Source: Otatea glauca (lineage: Eukaryota; Streptophyta; Magnoliopsida; Poales; Poaceae). Taken from it: a stretch of DNA of 64,000 nucleotides. Below the pieces are notes generated by a model. The model saw only the letters and a list, made by a program, of their open reading frames with translations, was not told where the DNA came from and made no database searches. Location of the stretch: the NCBI GenBank assembly GCA_036346275.1, contig JAYEVK010000156.1:62001-126000 (forward strand). The letters run 5' to 3'. The position numbers were made by a program, and so were the translations under genes. This document shows, one piece after another, positions 1 through 11,165 of this stretch (its first letter is position 1; each line of letters starts with the position of its first letter).

Positions 1-2
1 TC

Positions 3-83
3 TTTACCAAGCCTTTGGATAGCTCCAGGTTTGTTGCCTTGAGGAGTGAGCTTGGAGTCGTGTGCTCTTATGGATTATCATGA
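3..83 (+). pseudogene. Ty1/copia RNase H C-terminus (partial, runs off the left edge)
   Basis: The first 27 codons read in frame to a TGA at 81-83 and begin FTKPLDSSRFVALRSELGVV. This is the conserved end of the copia Pol polyprotein (RNase H) found in many grass elements. The rest of the element lies outside the window. A polypurine tract and LTR follow downstream on the same strand, which fits the 3' end of a plus-oriented copia element. It is annotated as partial because nothing upstream can be seen and its coding capacity cannot be judged. Confidence 0.85.
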
Positions 84-610
84 GAGGAGCTGGTCTGTAT
101 ATTATGTATTATATGTTTTCTTCTAGCATTTCCTTCTTTTGCATTTTTTGGGTGTTTATTGGGCTTAATTCTAAAAGTTTTGAGTTCACTTCACTTAGAC
201 TTCTATCATACTTTGCATGGATCTCTCATCTTATGCTTTAGGTTGCTATCATACATAATTAGCTGTTCTCTCTTCTCTCTAGGTTGAGTTCCCTCACAGT
301 CTTATAAGTCTAGTAGGTGTCGGGCTCCCTGGGTAGACAGGGTCTGTATGCACTCCTTAGCTTGGGATATAGAGGTAGCTTCCCTATATCAGTCATTGGG
401 GAAGATGAGAGCGAGTCTGAGCTGTAGTGTTCTCTTCCATCTTTTCTATGCTCTATAGCCACCCGGTTTGTAGGTTCTTGACTTCTTCTCTCATTATATA
501 TTTCTGGCTTTATTTGAGTTTATTTGGATCTTCCTTATGCTTGATTCTGCTAATAACTCAACTTAAACCGGATTTGTGATTAAAATTGATTCACATGTTG
601 AGGGGGAGTT
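84..610 (+). other. Copia 3' untranslated region with polypurine tract
   Basis: Non-coding stretch between the copia stop codon and the LTR. The purine-rich TTGAGGGGGAGT at about 598-609 directly before a TG dinucleotide is a typical copia polypurine tract that primes plus-strand DNA synthesis. No ORF is supported here. Confidence 0.7.
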
Positions 611-1002
611 TGATAATCTGTTCATGCATTGCATATTAGACTTTGTTTTCTGCTTTATGAGCTTTGTCTATTATGCAAATGATCTGTTCATCATGTTATA
701 CACCATGCTACTCATATGAAGAAAATTACTAACTTAGATATGTCCAAGTTCAATTTATCCTGCTAAGCTTGTTAAAATTTGAAAATTAAAGCTTTAAATG
801 AAAACTTGATGAAGCAAGTTGCTTTTACTTGCTAAGTTTCTTCTCTAGGTATATTTGCCATGATTTGTGAGATTTTGGATTTCTCTAGAGTCCCTATAGC
901 AACTTGGGTGAAACTTGTTTGATCCATACTTGAGTCCTTCTTTTGCTCATAAATCAATGTGCTACAATGAAAATTAAGCAAAATTGACTCTATTTGTGCG
1001 CA
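611..1002 (+). repeat. Copia 3' LTR (short or internally deleted)
   Basis: Starts TGATAATCTG right after the polypurine tract and ends at a CA near 1002. About 240 bases at its 3' end (757-1002) closely match 7118-7355, which lies directly before a copia primer-binding site and so must be the 3' end of an LTR. The 5' parts of the two copies do not match, so this LTR is either deleted internally or from a related subfamily. The 5' LTR partner is outside the window. Confidence 0.6.
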
Positions 1003-1555
1003 TTAGACTCCACACCTCGTATTCACAAGACAACTTCCCATTGCACTTGGGATGAACTTGGAATGTGTCATGTATGACTGAGACCATACTCTTAAGAGTT
1101 CTTCTTAAGATGGTCGAATATGGCTTGAGTCAATTGCTTTGAAAAAATAATGCAAATTAAAAAAACATAAGTGGGTAAAGAATGCAAATAATGCCAAACA
1201 TTTTCACCCCGCTATGTCTTTTAAGATCTTAAAGAAAAATTTGCATTAATTAAAAAATGAGCTCGAAGGACCTTGTATGCACTTCTAGATTCTCCAAAGT
1301 GTTGAGTAGGTTGAACTCTAGGTTTCCCATTTGATCCTTTGAGTGGCTTTGCTTCTAGTTTTGAAACTAATTCTAAGTATTGTACATGTCAAATCTTGCT
1401 AAAAATGACATTTTCAAAACTAAGCTTGCTAGCAAAATTTGTTATTTGCACTTGGACATGTCTTAGTTTAGTCTAATTTTCCATTAACTAGCTTGGTGTC
1501 ATACCTTGTATATGTGGTTACTTGGATAATTCTCAAAGCTCTTTTAGATGCATTT
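1003..1555. other. Copia-like non-coding sequence, left part (continues at 5305)
   Basis: AT-rich, no supported ORF. This stretch and 5305-5682 were contiguous before the gypsy element at 1561-5299 inserted, as shown by the CATTC duplication. The right part leads into a polypurine tract and LTR, so the whole is probably the 3' non-coding part of another copia element. Confidence 0.45.
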
Positions 1556-1736
1556 CATTCTGTCGAATATCTAAATATGGGGTACGTGTGCATGCCCGGT
1601 TTACAAAGACCAAACCGATCGTGGGTTATCGAGTGAGTATGCTTCGATACTGCACGGGCTTGGTTCCGAGCCTTGGAAGATTCGGCTCAGGTGAGAGGAG
1701 ATTTCTGCGTCTGGCAGATCTGGTACGTAAGCAAAT

Positions 1737-2509
1737 TTATATATCATTCATCAAATAAAGGAAGAAGTACAACAGGCGGTACAAATCCTTACCTCCAAGG
1801 TTGTCCCTTGTGGCGTCGTTGGCACCCGAATAGTCCCATGCGAGATGATCTCTGCACTTCAAAGGACTCGATCGGCGCATGATGAAGTCCCTGGCGATGT
1901 GCCACCCGGCAAGCCCATCCTTCCTTAACTCCTCAATCTTTTGAGCGTAGTAGGCGGTTCGAGCGGTCGCAGGAGGAGACTTCGTCCAGAGGTCGATTGA
2001 AAAAGGAAGAGTGGTCGATAACCAATAGGAAGGTTCACGGTGTTTGGAGAAGTGATATAAAACCATCTCTTCTTCCAATCCAATTGCCAAGAGGAGGTAA
2101 CAGGAATAGGAATGTATGAGCTGGACACGCCGCTCTGGAGGTGGAACCCGGCGCCCCCAACAGCGTCGTTTTTAACCGCCCGCTTCAGGCTATAGAAGTG
2201 GCAAAACAAAATGAGGCTAGGGCTAATCCCTAAATACACCTCACAAAGGTGAACGAACACACTGAGCATTGTGATCGAGTTGGGGCTTAGGTAAAAAAGT
2301 TGAATCTGATAGAAGTCGAGGACTTGTCGAAGGAATTGAGAAGGGGAAAAGTTGAGCCCGCAGCAAAAAAAGGCCTCGAACACAACCATCTCATCTATAT
2401 TTTCAGGAGTGGGGAACAGTTCACCTTGCGATTGCCTCCAATGGAAGAACTCCCGCGGAGGGATGAAGCCGTCTTTCTCCAGCTCTGTGAGACGCTTCTC
2501 CGCCATCAT
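1737..2509 (-). pseudogene. Antisense ORF with 'putative gypsy type transposon' (Transposase_28-like) domain, frameshifted
   Basis: Minus-strand reading from an ATG at 2509 gives MMAEKRLTELEKDG, then FPTPENIDEMVVFEAFFCCG, a segment with IQLFYLSPNSITML and HLCEVYLGISPS, and VGGAGFHLQSGVSS. In a second overlapping frame (about 2090-1737) it continues ARTAYYAQKIEELRKDGLAG and RDHLAWDYSG. These are hallmarks of the PF04195 family. The two halves need a frameshift near 2030. The frame upstream of 2509 carries a stop at 2525. It lies antisense to the LTR orientation, between internal sequence and the polypurine tract. Tat-lineage elements are known to carry extra antisense ORFs there. Function in the element is unknown to me. 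Confidence 0.75.
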
Positions 2510-3162
2510 TGATTTATGCCACACTCAGTTAAAGGCCCCGGCATCAATGGCTACCTCATCGCCACAAGAAGAGGTCGAAGTCACATCGGGCTTCCTTTCC
2601 AATGCAAGGTCTTTGCCACCAGATGAAGGTTTGGACACCATTGCAGCAGCAGGAGAACTAGGTTTCTGCAAAGGTGGTGGCGCTAGGGCTCGAGAAAGGC
2701 TACGGAAGAACAGATGTAGCAAGAATATGACGGTAACTGTTCCAACCCTGGGAGATTTATACACCAATACCTTTTTCTCGAAGCAACGGTTCATTCCCCT
2801 TGTCCAAGCGCCTCGAACAGCGAGAAAGGTGGAATGATGACACTGCATCCATCTTGACAACCGCAGATGACAGCAATAAATGCTCCACTGCCCAGCGTTT
2901 AGATTTTTTGAAACTGCTCAAACTCTGTTCAGAATCGAGTCGATGAGTCGACGTCAAGTAACAATGGCTATCATAAGGTTTCTAGGTGGGATGGCGGCCG
3001 AGCGCTCGACCCAGCGTGTCCCTACTCGATGACTTAGCGATTCCAAACCTACTCGACTTGTTCGACCACAAGCCTGCGAAGCGTTATCCACCAAGCCGGG
3101 ACTTAGTGGTAATCGTCCGATAGCTTGAACGGACTATCTGCTGAGCAGAGTTCGGGGGCTAC

Positions 3163-5299
3163 TGTCGAATATCTAAATATGGGGTACGTGTGCATGCCCG
3201 GTTTACAAAGACCAAACCGTATATGCTCGGAAAGGATATAAGGACTCCGGATATCACGGGCCCAATTTTTGTGGGATACGATATACATGGAGAAGATAGT
3301 ATCACATTAGTAAGGACTTGATCGAGTTTCCCGTTACGAGGAAAACCAACTCGAGTAATCCTAATATCTAAGAAAGTTTGGATACACGGTGAAGATGACA
3401 CATCGATAGAATCTCCATCAGTTACGATCTGGGACTCCAAGGCAAGGTTTCAAATTTCGGTTTCGGAATAAATTTCGCCCCGGGCCGGATAACGAAATTT
3501 CGAAATTTCAGAATTATTTAGGACAAAATTTGAATTTGAAAATTCAAATCCGGTCCAATCCGGAAAAAAAACCGAAATTCGGCGAAGAAACCAGAAATTT
3601 CGGCGAAATTTTTGAAATTTCGGGTTTTTTGCACTGGCTGAAAAGTGGTCTAAACATTATCTAACAATTTTGAAATTTTTTTTGGAGGTTCCTGATGCAA
3701 TTATAATGTTCTCACAAACATTTCAGCTGATGATCACATCTGAGGAATTTTGAAAAATTCGGAGAGTGGTACTGTCCTGATAAAACACTGACCGACAAGT
3801 TTGATCCGAATGTAAAATGGTACAAATCAAGTTATAAACTGTTGAAATTGTTTTCGCATGGTTATGATCCATAACTAATGTTCTCATAAAAATTTTAGCT
3901 GATTATCACATGTGAGGAATTTTTAAAAATTCGTAGAGTGACGCTATCCTGATAGAACACTGACCGACAAGATTGATCCGAATGGAAAATGATACAAATG
4001 AAGTTAGAAACTGTTGAAACTTTTTTTCAATGGTTATTATGTATCTATAATGCTCTCATAAAATTTTCAGATTATGATAAAACTGTATGAAATTTTAAAA
4101 ATTCGAACAGTACTACTGACATGTTAAAAGGCTTACCAGCAAACTTGAACAAAATGAAAAATTATGTAAATCATAAAATTTTTTAAAAATTTTAAAGAAT
4201 GTAGATAAGGAAGTTCTTAATATCCCATAAAAATTGTGATTCATGATCACACTCCAGTGAATTTATAAAATTCTTACAAGGCACAGTACCATTTATGTTC
4301 TTTTCTTTTTGATTTTTGAAATATAATATAACAAACGAAGTTCAATGCGTACATAGATTTGATTGACCAAACAAAAAAATTTGAATTTTTTTGAAAAATT
4401 TATATAATTTTACTGAGTCAATTATTAATCTCTAAAAAAAATTAGATCATAATAACACTCAAAAAAATTTATAAAATTCTGACAATATAACTGTCCCAAT
4501 TATGTTCATTCTGTTTTTGATTTTTTAAAGATAACATATTAAGTTAAATTATTTTTAAACTTTTTATGTATGATTATAATATACTAAGGATAGTAACATA
4601 AAATTTTCAGATTATTATCATGCTTGTACAATTTTATAAAAATCTGACAGTGTTTCTCCCAAAATTTTAAAATGTTTAAACAATTAGGTTTTTCAACAAA
4701 TTTTCATAGGAGATGACTTTCCTAAGGGTTATTGGACCAAATCCGGTCAAATCCGGCCCTAAAACTTTCAAAACTGGCCAAAAAACATGAAATTTCGGCG
4801 AAATTTGGCGAAATTTCGGCCAAAAAAACGAAATTTCGAATTTACTGTAGCAATTTCAAATTTTTTTAAACTTTTTTTCCAGCCGGTACTTGAGATTTCG
4901 GGGTGGTCCGAAATCTGAAATTTCGGCGAATTTTGCCGAAATTTTGAACCTTGCTCCAAGGTGGCTACGACTCGGATAAAGGCAGGTCTACCTCCACTAT
5001 AAAAGGCTTGGGTAGGCACCCTCAAGGGGGAGAGGATTTTCTTCGGCGCCAAGCATCTCATAGTCACATAGTCAAGCATCTGCTTTAGCCTAGGGTTCAT
5101 ACTCTTTGTACTTAGGCTTAAGTGTTCCGATCTGTACTTCATACTCAATATACAAGCATCCACCATACAGGTAGTAGGGTTTCACTCCCCCGCGAGGCCC
5201 GAACATGTCTACATTGCGTGTCTTCGACCCTATGCTTAACTATACTCAACGAAGGTACCCGAAACATAAAGTTTATTTTTGATTTCTGATCCTTCGACA
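3163..5299 (+). repeat. 3' LTR of the collapsed Tat element, interrupted by hAT insertion
   Basis: Starts TGTCGAATATC after the polypurine tract and ends CCTTCGACA at 5299, followed by TSD CATTC. Without the 1511-bp insertion and one 8-bp TSD copy it would be about 618 bp. The right part contains CTATAAAAGGC near 4998, a plausible TATA region for the LTR promoter, and a tract ending near GCGAGGCCCGAAC, familiar from grass gypsy LTRs. Confidence 0.8.
3443..4953. mobile_element. Non-autonomous hAT-like element, TSD CTCCAAGG
   Basis: An 8-bp duplication CTCCAAGG flanks it at 3435-3442 and 4954-4961. The ends are CAAGGTTTCAAATTTCGG and, reverse-complemented, CAAGGTTCAAAATTTCGG (16 of 18 identical). 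An 8-bp TSD with a CAAGG-type end points to the hAT superfamily. It is AT-rich with no transposase ORF, so non-autonomous. GAAATTTCG motifs recur next to both ends. The interior holds about six degenerate copies of a unit of roughly 160-205 bp, each with a version of TCTCATAAAATTTTCAGATTAT followed by a CTGACAG-like stretch. Confidence 0.85.
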
Positions 5300-5304
5300 C
5301 ATTC

Positions 5305-5682
5305 ATGCATTCTTGAAAAAGGGGATAAAATGCCATCTTAATGCCTATATTGCCAAAAGGGAGAGAAATTGTAGAAAAAGGCATAATTAAAAAGATAAAA
5401 ATATGAATGTGTGTTGGTTCTTATGATCTTGGTAAAAACTTCCTAATTCTTAGGAAGATCATAAGTATATTTGAGCTTTTCTTGGAATTTTAGAGCTTTT
5501 GTGGAAAACTTGTTCTTTCTATTGGCTTGCTCTAAAAATCCTTCTTGCCAACTTGGTCATGTCCTTATTTTCTTTCTCTTTGAACCAAGTTTGTCTTTGC
5601 AATCAAATTGCTTTCTTCTTCTCCTTCAAACTCAAATTTAAGCATTTTTGGTGTTTGTCAATATACTCATCAAGAGGGAGAT
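5305..5682 (+). other. Copia-like non-coding sequence, right part, with polypurine tract
   Basis: Continuation of 1003-1555. It contains TTGCCAAAAGGGAGAGAAATTG near 5349-5371 and ends in CATCAAGAGGGAGAT (about 5669-5682), a polypurine tract next to the TG of the following LTR. No ORF is supported. Confidence 0.5.
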
Positions 5683-7355
5683 TGAAAGACCATGTGGAGG
5701 TCTATCCTTGATGGTGATGAGTAATTGACTGTGTTTTAGCATTTTGTGCTTGAGTTTGAGTTTGATTTGAATTGGTTTTTTAAAAAATAAAGCAATTTGA
5801 GTTGTGTGTGCCAAAAGCAGCACTACCAGCCCAAGGGGCAGTAGTTATTTTACAGAGAGGGTTTTCACGAGTTTTGAGTGCGAGCGGCACTATCGGCCTC
5901 TAGGGAGCGGTAGTGCTGGCAAAATCAGCACTACCGGCCTCAAGAAGCGGTAGTGCCGGTCTTTAACGAATTATAGGATTTGAATTGTGTTAGATTTATT
6001 GCATACAATTTTGGGCAATGCTATATGATGTGTTTCCTTGTTTTTGATGGTTGCAGGACGACGTGCTAGGTCATGGTGAGGCGGAGGATGACAGCGACTA
6101 CGCGAGGTGCGTCAGAGGTCCAAACGGTCGAGGATCGCCAGAAGATGATTAGAGACAGAGTTGCTGCAAACCGAGAAGACAAGGAATGGTTGAGATGCTA
6201 GCTAGAAGCTGCTCGATCAAGGAGGGCCATTGGATCGCGGTCTAGGTGATAGAGTAGCCGGTGTAGTTAGTGTACTTTGAAAGCGTGCAAAACCTGTTAT
6301 GTTGTTGGGTTTCGGGTCAGCCCATGTATGAGTGAGTGAGTCAATCCTAGCACTTGATGGTAATCCTTAGGGTAGAAGGAACTCATCCAAGGGTGGAGGA
6401 TGACTCAAGAGTAATATAAATAGAGGGGTAGGGGTAGTCTTCCTCCTCTTGAAGATTTTAGAGGTTTTGATGCTCCTTTGAGTTTTGCCCACTTTATTGT
6501 GAGGCTTTGTAAACCTCCCTTCAGAAATGAAAATATATTCCTCTCAATTCTGAATTTAATTTACGCATTTACATTATGCCTTTAAATCCAACAATTTACA
6601 TTCATGCAATTTACTTTCATGCAAGTTGGATTTGCCTCCCCTCCTTCTAAATGATTTTAGATCTTTTACTAAGGATGAATGATTGATGGATGAATCTTCT
6701 TCAGACTATATCCCAATCATCTAGGCAAATCTTGTGTTCCTTCTTGTAAGAAACCGATCTTTTGCTCTTGAGAGGATCATTCTTGGACGATCGGGTTTTT
6801 GGTGTTTGTGTCTTGTGTTCTAGCTTGCTATGACCTGTGGGAAGCCATCTAGATTCATCTTGATCATCAAGAACCCACGAGCAAGCTAAGGGCCAAGTTT
6901 TTGTTCTTGAACCCGTTCTTGTGCACCCTTCCGTAAATTTGAAAATGGTCGGAACTTTGATGTTGATTCTTGTAATCAAAGGTTGGAATAGGTTCCTGAC
7001 ATCCTTAGGAAGGTGTCCACAAAGTTTCAAGGTGTTTGGATCAACCGATCAAAAGATTCATCAATTTTCCTTTTGAGTCGGGCTGATTTTTACTGCTTCT
7101 GTTCTGATTTTGATTCATCTTGCTAAGCTTATTAAAATTTGAAAATTAAAGATTTAAATGAAAACTTGATGAAACATGTTGCTTTTACTTACTATATTTC
7201 CTCTCTAGGTGCATATACCATTATTTGTGAAATTTTGGATTTCTACTAGAGTCTCTATAGCAATTTGGGTGAAGTTAGGTTGTTTCATAATCGAGACGTT
7301 CACAGGCTCATAAATCTATGTGATAAAATGAAAAAAAATTGACTCTTTTTGTGCA
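5683..7355 (+). repeat. Copia LTR, about 1.67 kb, with promoter-like region
   Basis: Starts TGAAAGACC after a polypurine tract and ends GTGCA at 7355, three bases before a PBS. It is therefore flanked both by a polypurine tract on the left and by a PBS on the right, which suggests two tandem elements sharing one LTR through recombination. AATATAAATAGAGGGG near 6413 is a good TATA box, followed by CT-rich leader sequence. Its last 240 bases match 757-1002. The exact ends are inferred from tract and PBS positions only. Confidence 0.6.
5818..5956. repeat. Cluster of three short hairpins inside the copia LTR
   Basis: Three successive inverted repeats of about 28-30 bp share the core GCACTACCG...CGGTAGTGC: about 5818-5845 (imperfect), 5887-5916 and 5928-5956. 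Each has a loop of about 8-12 bases such as CCTCAAGAAG. They lie upstream of the TATA-like region in the LTR. Confidence 0.7.
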
Positions 7356-7358
7356 AAT

Positions 7359-7370
7359 TGGTATCAGAGC
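7359..7370 (+). promoter_or_regulatory. Copia primer-binding site
   Basis: TGGTATCAGAGC is the standard plant copia PBS complementary to the 3' end of initiator Met tRNA, three bases after the LTR end. Confidence 0.9.
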
Positions 7371-7412
7371 CCGATTTTACTCTTCCATAGATCTTGACCG
7401 GTCTCTAGAGCC

Positions 7413-8505
7413 GTGGCGACGGACAAATACTCCACCAAGCCTCCTATCTTTTTCGGAGTTGATTTTCCCTTCTGGAAGTCGAGACTGGAGTCATACATCG
7501 CTACTCAGGGCTTCCTGATTTAGCAGAAGGTGAAGCTCCCGTATAGGTTCCTGCCGATAAGAACATCACGGACGGCAATATGGCTGACGTTGAGGCTAAT
7601 GCAAAGGCAAGAAACATCCTTATACAGGGCCTTAGCCTTAGTGAGTACGACAGGATCTCTTCCCTTCGATTCGCTCACCAGATCTGGGTGATCCTCAATG
7701 CTTACCATGAGGGCACTACCCATATCAAGACGGTGAGACAGGATCAATACAAGCTTGACTACAACAAATTTGAATAGTACGCTGGTGAGACCCTTGATGA
7801 GTGCTTTGGTCGCTTTACAAGAATTTTGAGCGATCTTCGTGCAGTTGGTTGCATATACCCTGACTTGAAGAACGCTCGACACTACTTGACCACACTTGAT
7901 CTTCGGGTTTGGGAGATGAAGATGACCACCATCATGACACCGGTGCCCACAAAACCACTAGCTGGCAACAGCCTAACCCCCAAACCCCAGTGCCCTTTTC
8001 CCCGCCACTCCCCGCCATCGAGTGAGTCATTCACTTTCTGCCACAGCTCAAACTTATCGACCTTGACTCTTGACGGGCTTTACTCCCGGCTCAAGACTCA
8101 TGAGATCGATGTTGTTTCTTGTAAGAAAAAGTCGCAGTCGATGGTCTTGGTCATCGATCCCATTGGATCCTCTTTTGAGGCTTTAGTTGGTTTCTCTTTT
8201 TCGCCCTTTGCGAGCTAAGCGATGAATAGCTGGAAAAATTTGCAGAAAGTGAGCTTGCTCTGTTAGCCCACAAATTTTCTAATGCCTACAAGAGGGTGAG
8301 GGAGAGAAAGAGAGGTGGCATCATCACCTGTTTCGAGTGTGGTGGCCCCAACCACATTCGAGCGAAGTGCTCCAAACTGGAGAAGGGCAAGAACGACGCT
8401 GGTGGTTCAGAAAAGAACGACAACACCAACAAGAACAGAACAAGAAGCCTCCAGTTCACGACCCGACGCATGAGAAGAATTAACGCAACTTCTTGCACCA
8501 TGTGA
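7413..8505 (+). pseudogene. Ty1/copia Gag, decayed and truncated
   Basis: Reading from a GTG at 7413 (probably a mutated ATG) gives ATDKYSTKPPIF and FPFWKSRLESYIATQGFL before a stop. Other frames carry on with MADVEANAKARNILIQGLSL, HQIWVILNAYHEGTTHIKTV, a stop near 7775, and FGRFTRILSDLRAVGCIYPD. A CX2CX4HX4C zinc knuckle, CFECGGPNHIRAKC, is at about 8320-8361. These are the UBN2-type Gag core and nucleocapsid of a grass copia element. At least two in-frame stops and several frameshifts break it. Similarity ends near 8505, where a reverse gypsy LTR begins, so protease, integrase and RT are missing. Confidence 0.85.
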
Positions 8506-10994
8506 GTCTAAACCCAGTACTGCCCGCTGAGGTTTCAACACTGATGGGACTAGTTACCACATCCAAGGCCCCACTCTTGCACCATGTGAGTCTACCCGTG
8601 CACCCAGAACCCACACCGCTATGACATTACCAAAATCTAAATATTACAAATTAATCAGCTAGGTCTGTCTCATACTAGACATGTGGCTGCATGATTGACT
8701 CAGTTCAAATGCTTGCAAGGTTAAGTCCTTAATTGACCAAGGCAAGACTTACCAAAAATTCACCATTACCAATATACCATCAATTTCCGTTTATCAAAAA
8801 TAATGCGACCGCCCAAATGCAACATTGGCCCACCATAAAATCACAACCCTTGCCACTTGCCTCAGTCTGAATCATTTTACCACCCCAGTTGATTATCATG
8901 CACCACGTGCCATCAACACATCAACAATATTGTGTGACAACACCTGACACACATATTCATAAACATGTTCCATATTTCATTAAGAAAGATTAACCTTTTC
9001 ACTACATGGCTAAGCAAACTATTTGCGTTCTAACTAGCCCACATTGGCAATTAATAGTTACCAATTATTAAAGAACCATACTAGAGTGACAAATGAATCA
9101 GGGCATACAAATGACAAGGCTGACATAACTCAAATTGGTTGAATAGCTAATCCCAAATTAACTTAAACAAGTATATATTGAATTAGCATGCAATAGTTTA
9201 AAACGATATAACTTTTAAAACATGGACTCAACATGATCAAAGCATAACTTGCCTTCAAAAAGTTCTTGATCCTGTTCTGGACCTTTTTCTTGAGTTGTCT
9301 CCTCACTCACGAACACCTCGGGTACTTCGACATCAATGCGAAACGAATAATAAAGCAATAAATACCAAAAATAGAGAGCAAACTCAACTCCAAAAATTAA
9401 ATAAAATTCACCATTAAATATACCTCGATTTTACAAATTTTTAGAAACTAGAATCACCTCAATCAGAGTTTGAATAAGGGAGAATGAGCTTTTCAAGGTT
9501 TGAAATAAAAGAATAAATCAGGAAAATAGAAAATCCGAATTAACTAAATTATTTTTCTACTGGAAAATATATTTATGATGTCATGCTGACGTCAGTGAAC
9601 ACGTGGCCCAACCACTAACCGATGCATGTCCCGACGCATGGACTCGGTCCACGACCGGCCCTAGTCCACAGTGGACTCATGCTACTGTGCTGAAGACCGA
9701 CTGACGCAAGCACTGGCGTCAACACGCACACGTGGCGCATCATGCTTACGACACGCGGCAAACCCGGATTGTTCTACTAAGCGACGCGATCTAGACCATC
9801 TACTCCCAATCCGACGGCTGGGATCTATGGTTAAGGCCGGCGATGGTGTGGCAACATCACAACCAGTCGATCAGATCGGACGGCTAAGGTTTACAGATGA
9901 AGCGGTGGCTCTTAGTTACTGCAGTGGCAACATTTGGCAAGAAATAGACTGTCAATTCTAGATCTAAGGGCTACGGTTGACTGCGGGTAGGCGAAGCGAC
10001 AAGGCACACGTGGCTGCATCTATGGCATCGGCTACAGATCCAACAGCTATGGTCGTGCACAGGCGACGGCTACGCGGTTCAATCTAGACCGCATGTTCTA
10101 GATAGGATGGCTATGAAAGCTCGAGAAGGCAGCAATATCGCGGCGGCGTTACACGATGGGTTCTCACCAGAGTTGAAGACGAAGATCAAGGCGATGGCGT
10201 TGCGGTGAAACTCCGACGATGTTAACTGGCGGGTTCGAAGCATCTCGACCCGGGCTTCCCAGATCTGGCCTCACGCATGGTGGACGGTGCTCGATGACGA
10301 CAAAAACAGTGGAAAACTGATGGCGTGCCTTCGGTGAACTCCAGCGAGCTCGCACAAGCAACCGGCAGCATCTCGGGCGGCGTTAACAGGGGCATCGGGT
10401 GCGACGTCAGGTGTAGATCATGATGTGGGTGGTGACGGTTTAAATAGGACCCTAGGTAGGCGTGAACGACTCGGATTATGTGGTGGTTTCAGAGGCAACG
10501 GCTGAATTCGGTTGGGATACGATGAAGGCGATGCGGAAAGATCTCGGACGCACACGTGGCAAGGATCCTACGGGCAGCAACGCGTTTCGACGCGGAGAGA
10601 TCTTGACCGCGCGATGAAGATCGAACGGCCGAGCGACTAGGGTTTGAGGCTAGCAGGCTGATGCGGGCTGGCGACGCGGGAGATGGGCTGGGCTCGCACA
10701 GGTTCAGCCCAACACTATTCAAATGACTTTTTAAAGCATTTTCGAATAAAACAATTCCAGAATTTTAATAAAGCCGAATAAAATAGTAAAAATACTCGAA
10801 CAATTCTAGAAAAAACCTGAAAAATATTTTAGGCATTTGAAACTCAAATAAAATATTTCCAGTAAAACTTTACTTAAACTTTCCAAATTTTCAAAAAGAC
10901 TTTAACAAAAGGCTTATTCAAATAAATTCCAAAAAAATCGCAAAAATATAAAATGCGTAATAAATCCATGAAATGCAAAATTTGAGTTGTTACA
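8501..10994 (-). repeat. Long gypsy LTR in reverse orientation (fragment or solo)
   Basis: Read on the minus strand it begins TGTAACAACTCAAATTTTGC at 10994, the usual start of long chromovirus-type LTRs in grasses. A TATTTAAACC box lies near 10440, about 550 bases in, where a U3 promoter is expected. The left boundary is uncertain: TGTGAGTCTA occurs at both 8501 and 8585 within a short duplication (CTTGCACCATGTGAGTCTA), and either could be the LTR end. No matching TSD was found (CAATC follows 10994). ORFs inside are not convincing. Confidence 0.55.
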
Positions 10995-11165
10995 CAATCG
11001 GAACAGCCCTTACTGGCTACTCATCGATCACTTTGGGAATTCAATCTCTCTCCTCGTTCGATTTAGAGAAGCAACAACCCAGTAAGTCTTAAGGCATCAG
11101 CCATACTTCATACGTTCACTACTCTGCATGGATTAATACTCATAGATAATTATTTTAACAGAGAA
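10995..11165 (+). other. Leader of the antisense ORF with an intron-like segment
   Basis: CCCAGTAAGT near 11080 resembles a splice donor and TTTTAACAG near 11161 an acceptor, just upstream of the antisense coding region, so its transcript may be spliced. No splicing evidence is available. Confidence 0.3.

Larger units (their letters stand above)
1561..5299 (+). mobile_element. Collapsed Tat-lineage Ty3/gypsy element, TSD CATTC
   Basis: The element is bounded by a 5-bp duplication CATTC at 1556-1560 and 5300-5304. It starts TGTCGAA and ends TTCGACA, the terminal inverted repeat of an LTR. The first 57 bases (1561-1617) are identical to the start of the 3' LTR at 3163; the sequence then jumps into internal DNA, so most of the 5' LTR, the PBS and all of gag-pol are missing. 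A tract GTTCGGGGGCTAC directly before 3163 is the polypurine tract and sets the plus orientation. The remaining internal region holds an antisense ORF. A hAT-like element lies inside the 3' LTR. Confidence 0.85.

Noticed and set aside
8501..10994. Complete element with TSD at the reverse LTR
   Set aside because: No 5-bp duplication matching CAATC (10995-10999) was found on the left side, so only an LTR fragment is claimed.
11000..11165. 3' LTR of the Tat element
   Set aside because: No sequence matching the 5' LTR (TGTTGGCACC...) or a polypurine tract was seen on this side.
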